The notes under the pieces: generated by a model
The model's input: only the letters and a program-made list of their open reading frames with translations
Told to the model about the DNA's origin: nothing
Database searches by the model: none
Shown here: positions 1-5,120 of the stretch, piece by piece
How positions within the stretch are numbered: the stretch's first letter is position 1
Layout of the letters: the number at the start of each line of letters is the position of its first letter
Program-made: the position numbers and the translations under genes
NCBI GenBank assembly: GCA_027074805.1
Contig: JALTCK010000105.1
Location: 1 to 6,173 of the forward strand
Length of the DNA stretch: 6,173 nucleotides
Source: Thermococcus sp.
GTDB lineage: Archaea; Methanobacteriota_B; Thermococci; Thermococcales; Thermococcaceae
Direction: 5' to 3'

Positions 1-62
1 TCTTTTATCGGCCTGTCGCCGAGGCCGTCGAGGATTATCAGAAGTCCCTTTCTCTGCTTCAT
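1..62 (-). CDS. apgM: 2,3-bisphosphoglycerate-independent phosphoglycerate mutase, archaeal type (N-terminal fragment)
   Basis: This is the first 20 codons of a gene that runs off the left edge of the window. The translation is MKQRKGLLIILDGLGDRPIK, which I recognise as the N-terminus of the archaeal cofactor-independent phosphoglycerate mutase of Pyrococcus/Thermococcus. That enzyme interconverts 3- and 2-phosphoglycerate in the cytoplasm, in both glycolysis and gluconeogenesis. The LLIILDGLGDRP segment is the opening strand and metal-binding loop of the alkaline-phosphatase-like fold; the Asp in the DGLGD motif is a metal ligand in this superfamily. The ATG at 62 is chosen because GGTGATAG (minus strand, about 66-73) lies just upstream; an in-frame GTG at 71 lies inside that ribosome binding site and is less likely. 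Nothing can be said about the rest of the protein. The family call is confident despite the short fragment because the match to the known N-terminus is nearly exact. Confidence 0.88.
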   Translation of the reverse strand, partial: MKQRKGLLIILDGLGDRPIK

Positions 63-65
63 GTC

Positions 66-82
66 TATCACCGAGAGTGGTT
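66..82. promoter_or_regulatory. possible Thermococcales glycolytic motif (TGM-like operator) at apgM
   Basis: The plus strand reads TATCAC-CGAGA-GTGGTT. The published Thermococcales glycolytic motif bound by Tgr/TrmBL1 is TATCAC-N5-GTGATA. The left half matches 6 of 6 and the spacer is exactly 5, while the right half matches 4 of 6. The site lies downstream of the TATA element and over the predicted transcription start, the position associated with repression in this regulon. A caution is that the perfect half on the minus strand (GTGATA) also contains the ribosome binding site GGTGAT, so part of the match may be coincidental. Confidence 0.4.
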
Positions 83-93
83 AAAGTTCTTGG

Positions 94-108
94 GTTAAAA
101 GCTTTGTT
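94..108 (-). promoter_or_regulatory. BRE/TATA promoter element of apgM
   Basis: On the minus strand the sequence reads CAAAGCTTTTAAC. A TTTTAA TATA core (95-100) is preceded by a purine-rich BRE-like ACAAAG. The core centre is about 35 bases upstream of the apgM ATG, the same spacing seen for the HIT, thyX and argF promoters in this window. This predicts transcription starting near position 72 with a very short leader that just includes the ribosome binding site. The transcription start is inferred, not observed. Confidence 0.6.
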
Positions 109-122
109 GGAGACTTTGCGCT

Positions 123-140
123 GGTTGGGAGGGCGGGTGG
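123..140 (+). other. G-rich tract with quadruplex-forming pattern
   Basis: The divergent intergenic region between apgM and the 255 gene contains GGTTGGGAGGGCGGGTGG, with five G-runs (GG, GGG, GGG, GGG, GG) separated by 1-2 bases. This pattern could form a two-tier G-quadruplex on the plus strand. It lies upstream of the apgM TATA element and far from either coding region. The rest of 63-254 contains the apgM control region, two AAAGTTTT repeats (156-163 and 179-186) and no recognisable gene. Confidence 0.35.
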
Positions 141-174
141 ATGATATGAACTTCCAAAGTTTTGCAAATTTTGA

Positions 175-189
175 CGTAAAAGTTTTAAC
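175..189 (+). promoter_or_regulatory. tentative promoter of the membrane protein/exchanger pair
   Basis: CGTAAAAGTTTTAAC contains a TATA-like TTTTAA with an A-rich BRE-like stretch before it. It is the best candidate promoter before the GTG at 255, but it lies about 70 bases upstream. This would give a leader of roughly 45 bases, unlike the very short leaders predicted elsewhere in this window. No TATA-like sequence is present at the usual 33-36 base spacing (around 220). The assignment is therefore weak. Confidence 0.3.
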
Positions 190-254
190 AAAATGTAGCA
201 GATGTTAGATGACCACCCATTGATAGTCCACAAGAGATAGTAGGGGGACTCTTC

Positions 255-812
255 GTGAGAAGTGCAGTAAAAATGGCCCGGTTCCTCTCTACGTGCGTTA
301 GAGGATTCGCCGTTACCTTTGCGCTATCTGGATTCGTCGCTCTGAGTGTTCATTACGGTGCAAGTTTGAGCGAAGTTCTTGTGTCATGGTTCAGGGTGGG
401 AATTCTCTTTGGCATTGCCTACGCATACATCACCTATCTAGAAGTCACCAGAAGAAAACTCAAAGAGGGAATGCCATCTTGGGCCGCTGATAGATTGGCA
501 TGGTCGCTCGCGCCATGGCTCTTGCTGGATTCCCTTGTGGTTTTCGGGGTTGTGATTCCGTTTGGCGGCTACGCTGTAGGTTCCTTGTACAATAAGTACG
601 GCGTAGTACCAAGTCTGCTGGGGTTGGCATTGGTCTCACTCCTGAGCGGTGCGTTTAGAGGCTTGATTTACGCTCGCATCGGACTTCCAGAAAAACCGAG
701 CTCCCTTTACCTTAGAACTGCTGAAAAAATCGTGGGAAATTCAGGAGATAGTCATGTCACTACCGTCAAAACATTTATGAAACTCCCCTCAAACCTTGAC
801 CGGGTGTATTGA
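255..812 (+). CDS. four-helix membrane protein of unknown function
   Basis: I do not recognise this 185-residue protein. Hydrophobic stretches at about residues 10-31, 39-61, 83-110 and 117-140 suggest four membrane helices. A charged, basic linker (62-72, rich in Arg/Lys) separates helices 2 and 3, and a hydrophilic tail of about 45 residues follows helix 4. By the positive-inside rule the 62-72 loop and the tail probably face the cytoplasm. No catalytic motif, metal-binding cluster or signal peptidase site is evident. The GTG start at 255 is preferred because GGGGG (243-247) sits 7 bases upstream; the next ATG (273) has no ribosome binding site and an in-frame stop at 210-212 limits extension. 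Its TGA overlaps by one base the ATG of the exchanger gene, which points to co-transcription and translational coupling. It may be an accessory or a co-regulated partner of that transporter, but this rests only on position. Confidence 0.75.
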   Translation: MRSAVKMARFLSTCVRGFAVTFALSGFVALSVHYGASLSEVLVSWFRVGILFGIAYAYITYLEVTRRKLKEGMPSWAADRLAWSLAPWLLLDSLVVFGVVIPFGGYAVGSLYNKYGVVPSLLGLALVSLLSGAFRGLIYARIGLPEKPSSLYLRTAEKIVGNSGDSHVTTVKTFMKLPSNLDRVY

Positions 813-1744
813 TGCTGGCGATAGTACTCTGGACTGCGGCGATACTCACTGGAATACTTCTCCTCGTGAAGGCAGGGGACAAGCTTTCGGACAAAATCGT
901 TGAGGTTGCGGAAAAGGCTGGAGTTTCTCCACTTGTCATAAGCATAGTCCTCATAAGTCTGGCTACGACACTCCCCGAGCTCCTGACGAGTGCAGTGGCC
1001 AGCTATCAGGGACTCACCGGAATGGCTCTCGGGAATGCCCTTGGGAGCATATTCGCAAATATAGCCCTAATCCTCGGCATTGCAGCCACGCTGAGACCTT
1101 TGAAAGCTACAAAAGCGGCTTATGATAACTCATTAATCATGCTCAGCTCGTTCTTTCTTGTAATGCTTCTCTCAGCAGATGGAAGCCTTTCACGTCTTGA
1201 CGGTGTGATACTCCTTGGTAGCTACACACTTTACCTAAGGTGGCTCTTCAAAAGAAACGCCGGGAAAAACGTTGATGGGGAAGTCAATGAACATGCCACG
1301 ATACTTGACTATACTATTCTCCTAATCCTCGGTTTACTCCTCGTCCTTGGAGCCAAGCTCGTGGTTTACGGTGGAGCTAATATAGCTGAGGCCTTGCACA
1401 TCTCTGAGTTCGTCATCGGCGCAACAATCGTGGCAGTAGGAACTTCCCTACCAGAAATGACAAATGCTATTTACGGTGCCCTGAGGGAACGCGGGAGCAT
1501 AAGCATCGGCAACATCATCGGAGCGGATATAATGAACGCCCTCGTTGTTCTCGGTGTGGCCTCGGTGATAAGGCCTCTCCAGACCGGAGCGTCGGTTCTG
1601 ACGATTCTCCTCGTTCTTGCTGTCATGATTCCAATGGTAGCTTCCCTTAAGAGGAACCATGGGCTTGGGAGGGCTATAGGGGTTTACTTCCTTTCCGTCT
1701 ACTCTTTATACCTGGTGCTTATGTTCTCTGGTGTGAAACTCTAA
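812..1744 (+). CDS. sodium/calcium exchanger family membrane antiporter (CaCA superfamily)
   Basis: This 310-residue polytopic protein has the two inverted alpha-repeats of the Ca2+/cation antiporter superfamily, as in the archaeal exchanger NCX_Mj. Repeat 1 carries TTLPE (52-56) and GN-x3-GSIFAN (74-83). Repeat 2 carries GTSLPE (210-215) and GN-x2-GADIMN (233-242). The two glutamates (E56, E215) that bind the transported cation are present. The length is typical of archaeal members, with about ten helices and a soluble linker around residues 147-162. Aligned with the NCX_Mj ligands, S51 is Thr53, S236 is Ala238 and D240 is Asn242, so the ion-binding site is not the classical one and the transported ions (Na+/Ca2+ or another pair) are uncertain. 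The start is the ATG at 812, behind GGGTG in the end of the preceding gene; a TTG three bases earlier is less likely. It overlaps the upstream membrane protein gene by one base. Confidence 0.88.
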   Translation: MLAIVLWTAAILTGILLLVKAGDKLSDKIVEVAEKAGVSPLVISIVLISLATTLPELLTSAVASYQGLTGMALGNALGSIFANIALILGIAATLRPLKATKAAYDNSLIMLSSFFLVMLLSADGSLSRLDGVILLGSYTLYLRWLFKRNAGKNVDGEVNEHATILDYTILLILGLLLVLGAKLVVYGGANIAEALHISEFVIGATIVAVGTSLPEMTNAIYGALRERGSISIGNIIGADIMNALVVLGVASVIRPLQTGASVLTILLVLAVMIPMVASLKRNHGLGRAIGVYFLSVYSLYLVLMFSGVKL

Positions 1745-1746
1745 AG

Positions 1747-1757
1747 TTTTTTAAATT
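1747..1757 (+). promoter_or_regulatory. TATA element of the HIT gene, doubling as T-tract terminator of the exchanger gene
   Basis: TTTTTTAAATT begins two bases after the exchanger stop codon and is centred about 33 bases before the HIT ATG. A run of six T residues on the coding strand is a typical archaeal termination signal, while the T/A block is a good TATA box. The 40-base gap therefore probably ends one transcript and starts the next. Predicted transcription start is near 1776-1778. Confidence 0.55.
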
Positions 1758-1784
1758 CCTCTCCAACTTTTCCCGGTGGTGAGA

Positions 1785-2279
1785 ATGAGGCAACTATGGG
1801 CACCATGGAGGATAGAATACATACGTTCTCCGAAGTACGATGGCTGCATATTCTGCGACTTCCCGAAAGAGAACCGGGACAGGGAAAGACTGATCCTTTA
1901 CAGAGGGAGACATGCCTTCGTTATAATGAACAACTACCCCTACAATCCAGGTCACGTCATGGTGGTTCCATACAGACACGTCGCTAATTGGGAGGATCTG
2001 ACTGACGAAGAGCTCCTCGACATGATGAGACTCTCCCAACTTATGATAAGGGCAATAAAGAAAGCCATGAACCCCGACGGCTTTAACATGGGTGTGAACA
2101 TTGGCCGCGTTGCAGGAGCTGGAATCGACACCCACGTTCACCTTCATATAGTTCCCCGCTGGAACGGCGATACCAATTTCATGCCGGTCATTGCAGATAC
2201 CAAAGTTATACCCGAATCCCTTCAAGATGTCTACGACGAGCTCAAGAAGGCTGTAGAAGAAACGGAGGATGCGGGTTAG
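1785..2279 (+). CDS. HIT-family nucleotide phosphorylase/hydrolase, Ap4A phosphorylase-like
   Basis: This 164-residue cytoplasmic protein belongs to the histidine triad superfamily. The triad is HVHLHIV, with H117, H119 and H121; in the family the middle His forms the nucleotidyl intermediate. Other shared features are the LWAPWR-x-EYI opening (4-13), a CIFC pair (21-24) that can bind zinc, NYPYNPGHVMVVPYRH (50-65), GFNMGVNIG (99-107) and VPRWNGDTNF (123-132). This arrangement closely resembles the mycobacterial Ap4A phosphorylase Rv2613c, so splitting of diadenosine polyphosphates is the likely reaction; the exact substrate is inferred. The ATG at 1785 is chosen over the in-frame GTG codons at 1776 and 1779, which form the GGTGGTGA ribosome binding site. 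The gene has its own TATA element, and its last 4 bases overlap the end of the convergent gene at 2276. Confidence 0.9.
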   Translation: MRQLWAPWRIEYIRSPKYDGCIFCDFPKENRDRERLILYRGRHAFVIMNNYPYNPGHVMVVPYRHVANWEDLTDEELLDMMRLSQLMIRAIKKAMNPDGFNMGVNIGRVAGAGIDTHVHLHIVPRWNGDTNFMPVIADTKVIPESLQDVYDELKKAVEETEDAG

Positions 2280-2968
2280 AGTTTCTTTATCTCTATCGTG
2301 AACCTCTTGTCCAGTGGAAGGTCCTCGAATAGATCTTTGTCTAACTCCAAAACGGAAACATCCGCCTCTATATCGGTAATATTCCCCCCATCCTCCACTA
2401 CGAGCCGCGTTAGCTTCCCTTCTCTTATCTCAACCCTGAGTACTGTACCGTCCTCGGCGGTTCCCTTCATGACGAAATCTACACCTTCGAGCTCCCAGAA
2501 CACCCGTTTTATCAACGCTGGGGCTAGTTCTGGGGTTATGTTCTCCGCTATCCTTCCAGTTGGGGTCTCTTTAACAACGGGGCATGCGGCCTGGGCAGAG
2601 CAGAACTCCCTTATTGCCTCGGCAATTCCCTTTGCAAAGTTCTCGAGGGGTTTTCCCATTAGTGTCTCCCCAAAACCAGCCCAACTTGCGGTAACCTTGA
2701 GATTATTTCCCCTCATCTCGAAGGTTATGGTGAGTATGCCCCTGTTTCCCGTCAACGTGTAAACGGCTTTATTTTCTTGAAAGCCTACTGCCAGTTCAAA
2801 CTCATACCCGAAGTTAAAGATAAAGCGTGGAACCTTAAATTTTACCTTCATGCCTTCTATGCCCTCAAAGTACGGAAAAAAAGGCATTGTCTTTTCAGGC
2901 TCACTCAAAATTATCTTCAGACTTTCCCAAGAGGCCGGTAGCTCAACCTCCCAACTTTTCGTTTTCAT
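2276..2968 (-). CDS. uncharacterised two-part protein, possibly START/SRPBCC-like N-terminal domain
   Basis: This is a 230-residue soluble protein without signal peptide or membrane segments. Residues 1-121 resemble a helix-grip (START/SRPBCC, CoxG-like) domain by pattern. They have an opening strand (KSWEVELPAS), a short helix and proline-rich turn (EPEKTMPFFPYFEG), alternating beta strands (41-95), and a closing helix (105-122) ending in EFCSAQAAC. Such domains bind hydrophobic ligands, but no ligand can be named. Residues about 138-230 look like a separate alpha/beta part with a helix (147-160) and strands around 175-192 and 223-229; I do not recognise it. Two cysteines (C123, C129) lie in the linker. 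The ATG at 2968 is chosen because GGTGA lies 5 bases upstream (2974-2978); the in-frame GTG at 2977 is part of that site. It overlaps the HIT gene tail to tail and lies 46 bases from the thyX stop, with its own promoter. The fold assignment is tentative. Confidence 0.75.
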   Translation of the reverse strand: MKTKSWEVELPASWESLKIILSEPEKTMPFFPYFEGIEGMKVKFKVPRFIFNFGYEFELAVGFQENKAVYTLTGNRGILTITFEMRGNNLKVTASWAGFGETLMGKPLENFAKGIAEAIREFCSAQAACPVVKETPTGRIAENITPELAPALIKRVFWELEGVDFVMKGTAEDGTVLRVEIREGKLTRLVVEDGGNITDIEADVSVLELDKDLFEDLPLDKRFTIEIKKL

Positions 2969-2997
2969 CCTACTCACCGGCTTGGAATATGTAAAAG

Positions 2998-3008
2998 CTT
3001 TAAAAAAA
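2998..3008 (-). promoter_or_regulatory. TATA element of the 2276-2968 gene, doubling as T-tract terminator of thyX
   Basis: On the minus strand TTTTTTTAAAG begins 6 bases after the thyX TAG and is centred about 35 bases before the next ATG at 2968. Seven consecutive T residues form a plausible archaeal terminator for thyX, and the following TTTAAAG gives a TATA box. A second A/T block just downstream (CTTTTACATA) is too close to the start codon to leave the ribosome binding site in the transcript. Confidence 0.55.
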
Positions 3009-3014
3009 GATTTC

Positions 3015-3764
3015 CTAAACTTTTGGTTTTAAATTGGATAACCTTAGCCATCTATCCTTCGTTACCTTCCAGCACCCCGGAGGCATAAGTTCTCCCTCCG
3101 GACAATAGCCGAGCTGAATGCATCGTGGTCCAAGCTTGGCCCATCTTATTATTGGCCTCAAATCCTCGTTCTTCGCTATTTCCTCTAGCATCTTCCACGC
3201 AACTTCCCTTATCTCCCACTGGGCCCTTTCGCAGGCCCTTAACCCGAGGAAATGTTTCAGTTCGCGTAAGTTCATGGTAACAACGATTTTTGTCCTGACC
3301 GCCTGGGGGAGGAGGAAGCGAGCGTCTTCTTGGTGGATTCCGGCTTTGTAACTCTCCTCGTATAGTTGAATTGTCTCTTTCATAAGTTTCTTCCATTTCT
3401 CGTATAGTTCTGAGTTGTTCTTAACGCTTTCCGGGATAACAAAGGTCTCTTCCACATCTCTGGGATTTATTTTGATGTATCTCATAGACTGCTGTGTGTA
3501 GCTCGCAAGCCTGTGCCTCACGAGCTGGTGAGTGCAGACGCGGGAACAGCCCTCAATCGAGAAGGTGAGCGTTGCATGCTCTAAAATGGATTCGTGTCCA
3601 TAGCCGAGAACCTTCGGAAGGTGCATTTCAACGTCCCTTTCGCTCATTTTCTCGAAGGCTTCGGTTTCCCAGTCGTCCCAGTAGCTTATGAGGGCCGCCC
3701 ATGTGACGGTTTCGAGCGGCTTTTTCGTATAGTTGACAAGTATGACCCTAATGTCACTGCCCAT
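3015..3764 (-). CDS. thyX: flavin-dependent thymidylate synthase ThyX
   Basis: ThyX makes dTMP from dUMP using methylene-tetrahydrofolate (or the archaeal pterin analogue), NAD(P)H and FAD; it works as a cytoplasmic homotetramer. The 249-residue protein carries the diagnostic RHR-x7-S motif as RHRLASYTQQS (83-93), followed by MRY (94-96). Other family features are the GHESILEHATLTF segment (56-68) and NLRELKHFLGLR (165-176), where conserved Arg and His residues bind dUMP and flavin. The C-terminal tail has GPRC-x5-CPEG and a further Cys (C215, C221, C231), a pattern I recall from archaeal and some bacterial ThyX; metal binding is possible but not shown. The length is normal. The ATG at 3764 is chosen because GGTGG (3771-3775) lies 6 bases upstream; the in-frame GTG at 3773 is within that site. 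No thyA is in the window. Confidence 0.95.
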   Translation of the reverse strand: MGSDIRVILVNYTKKPLETVTWAALISYWDDWETEAFEKMSERDVEMHLPKVLGYGHESILEHATLTFSIEGCSRVCTHQLVRHRLASYTQQSMRYIKINPRDVEETFVIPESVKNNSELYEKWKKLMKETIQLYEESYKAGIHQEDARFLLPQAVRTKIVVTMNLRELKHFLGLRACERAQWEIREVAWKMLEEIAKNEDLRPIIRWAKLGPRCIQLGYCPEGELMPPGCWKVTKDRWLRLSNLKPKV

Positions 3765-3790
3765 AACTGCCACCGAATAGAAAACAGTTT

Positions 3791-3805
3791 GGGATTTATT
3801 AGGTT
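3791..3805 (-). promoter_or_regulatory. TATA element of thyX
   Basis: The minus strand reads CCTAATAAATCCC, with its centre about 34 bases before the thyX ATG, matching the spacing of other promoters here. The BRE region (AAA just upstream) is weak. A second T/A block (CTTTTTGTATTT, about 3814-3825) lies further upstream and could be an alternative promoter or a weak terminator for the pseudogene. Confidence 0.45.
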
Positions 3806-3845
3806 TACTGGAAATACAAAAAGCGAACGAAAGGGCTCAGTCCCC

Positions 3846-4394
3846 TCATTCAATCCTTGGTTGCCGGACTGAAACACCTGAAACCCCTTCGGGCTCCTCA
3901 GGGAGCTTGAAGAATGCCATTAGCCTCCAGGAGGGCTCCCACGAAGATGAAGAAATAGCCGATGAAGAAAAACATGAAGACCGCTCTGAGGATATGCATC
4001 AAGGAGGCGATGCCAAAGGTTTCACACCCGTTTGCAGGATTATTGAGTCATGGCTCCTCTTGAGGAACCAGCCCCCAATGAATACCAGGAGAGCCCCTGC
4101 GAAAAACTATCCGTTGAGAGTGCGGATCATGTTAACTATCTCGTAGAGGTGACCTATTACCTCCTGTATCCTGTTCCAAGCCCCGTAGAAGCTCCAGACC
4201 ATTATCAGGTTGCCCCTTATGTTCAAAAGCGCAGTCCAGAGATAGTCGCTTATAATTTTCTTGTTCTGGAGGTATTCAGACAAGGCCTTGACTGCGAACA
4301 CCTTCACTATGAAGCCTAGGAAGTATGTGAAGTAGAACATGCTTAGTACTGCTCCGATCCTGCCCTACGTTCTTGCAGTTTTCAAACTCGCCAT
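3846..4394 (-). pseudogene. decayed DUF996 family membrane protein
   Basis: Reading from the ATG at 4394 gives a protein colinear with the intact DUF996 product encoded at 4473-5000. The start MASLKTART corresponds to MGNLKNAKL. FLGFIVKVFAVKALSEYL matches GFIGFILKLLAVKNIAEA, and ISDYLWTALL matches FSKYLWAAIL. GGWFLKRSHDSI matches GVWFMKQSYDMI, and AFFKLPEEPE matches AFFTLPDSIE. The frame is broken by TAG at codon 10 (4365-4367), a second in-frame TAG (4107-4109), an apparent one-base loss near 4015-4022 and an apparent extra base near 3921. The two frameshifts cancel, so the total length remains 183 codons including the TGA at 3846. Only four lesions suggest recent inactivation. Sequencing error is possible, but every neighbouring gene is intact. 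The ribosome binding site is also weak (TGTGA rather than GGTGA), while a TATA element survives. Confidence 0.85.
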
Positions 4395-4422
4395 GTTATT
4401 CACAAAAATAACGGACATCTAA

Positions 4423-4438
4423 GGGTATAAAGGTTGCC
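4423..4438 (-). promoter_or_regulatory. surviving TATA element of the DUF996 pseudogene
   Basis: The minus strand reads GCAACCTTTATACCC, centred about 34 bases before the pseudogene ATG, the usual position in this window. It implies that the pseudogene may still be transcribed. The gap between the two DUF996 copies (4395-4472) contains nothing else that I recognise, and no strong T-tract ends the intact gene. Confidence 0.5.
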
Positions 4439-4472
4439 TCATGAACATAAAATGGTAGATAATGTACAAAAT

Positions 4473-5000
4473 TCAGTAGACCTCTTCCTGAACTGAAAGG
4501 GGTCCGGACTCCTGCTCTATCGAGTCTGGAAGTGTGAAAAAGGCCACAATCTCCAGTATTGCCGCTATCAGTATCAGGAAAACTCCTATAATGACTATTA
4601 AGAGAATGGCACCTATTATGTAGAGCTTTGCAACGGTGTGAAACGTGCCCACACCAGTCTCCTCGGCTATCATGTCGTAGCTCTGTTTCATGAACCACAC
4701 TCCAACGATAAGGAGAATGATTGCTATAATTCCTCCAAATCCCATTACTCCAATGACCTGCTCCGGGGACTCTGATAGGCTACCCATCGAGCCTATAAAC
4801 ACCGAGATAAGTACAAGATCCGCTATGATGGCCAGTATGGCCGCCCAGAGGTACTTGCTGAATATTTCTCCCCGTCCTGTGGCTTCAGCTATGTTCTTCA
4901 CAGCTAGGAGCTTCAGGATAAAGCCTATGAAGCCAACGCCAACGAGGGTCAGGATGGCACCTATACCACCAAGGAGCTTGGCATTTTTCAAATTCCCCAT
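4473..5000 (-). CDS. DUF996 family membrane protein
   Basis: This intact 175-residue protein has four hydrophobic segments (about 9-36, 48-70, 81-103 and 122-155) and a short acidic C-terminal tail. The layout, with GGIGAILTLVGVGFIGFILKLLAV near the start, a KYLWAAIL helix, GVWFMKQSYDMIAEETG in the third helix region and an AFFTLP exit from the last helix, fits the archaeal DUF996 family. Members occur in multiple copies in Thermococcales; their function is unknown. The ATG at 5000 is supported by GGTGA (5008-5012) with a 7-base spacer and a strong TATA element upstream. A decayed paralogue follows 78 bases downstream in the same orientation, so this is an old tandem duplication of which one copy has died. 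The protein probably sits in the cytoplasmic membrane; no transport or catalytic motif can be named. Confidence 0.85.
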   Translation of the reverse strand: MGNLKNAKLLGGIGAILTLVGVGFIGFILKLLAVKNIAEATGRGEIFSKYLWAAILAIIADLVLISVFIGSMGSLSESPEQVIGVMGFGGIIAIILLIVGVWFMKQSYDMIAEETGVGTFHTVAKLYIIGAILLIVIIGVFLILIAAILEIVAFFTLPDSIEQESGPLSVQEEVY

Positions 5001-5035
5001 GGAAAATTCACCTTAAGCATGAATTCGACGTTTAT

Positions 5036-5050
5036 CTTATAAAAAGTTTT
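5036..5050 (-). promoter_or_regulatory. BRE/TATA promoter of the intact DUF996 gene
   Basis: The minus strand reads AAAACTTTTTATAAG. The TTTATAAG core is centred about 40 bases before the ATG at 5000 and an A-rich BRE precedes it. The slightly longer distance fits the wider spacing between ribosome binding site and start codon in this gene. The same A/T block on the plus strand (AGTTTTTTAAACC, 5045-5057) could in principle also drive transcription towards argF. Confidence 0.6.
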
Positions 5051-5120
5051 TTAAACCACTCATAAGGATAACAGCGTTTTTGAACGTATACCTGGCCCAT
5101 AGTTGCAAGCATTACGTTTA

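Noticed and set aside
1776..1784. Upstream GTG start for the HIT protein (and similar GTG starts at 2977 and 3773)
   Set aside because: In each case the GTG is inside the GGTG-type ribosome binding site that serves the ATG 6-9 bases downstream.
1794..2225. Long open frame on the minus strand opposite the HIT gene
   Set aside because: It is the antisense of a clearly conserved protein, has no ribosome binding site or promoter, and its translation resembles no family.
3846..3910. Several small hairpins (for example GCTCC-TCAG-GGAGC at 3894-3907) and a repeat-like TTCAATCC...GGACTGAA segment that recalls CRISPR repeat ends
   Set aside because: They lie within the coding tail of the DUF996 pseudogene and there is only one copy of each, so no CRISPR array or separate RNA gene is supported.
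3907..4319. Plus-strand open frames across the DUF996 pseudogene
   Set aside because: The minus strand aligns with the paralogue over the whole interval, whereas the plus-strand translations are low-complexity and lack promoters and ribosome binding sites.
3846..4394. In-frame TAG codons as pyrrolysine or other programmed recoding
   Set aside because: Pyrrolysine is not known in Thermococcales, the two TAGs fall at hydrophobic or linker positions in the paralogue, and two additional frameshifts are present. Ordinary decay explains all of it.
5045..5057. AGTTTTTTAAACC as the main argF promoter
   Set aside because: It would create a leader of about 145 bases with no recognised structure, while a BRE/TATA pair at 5177-5192 has the standard spacing.
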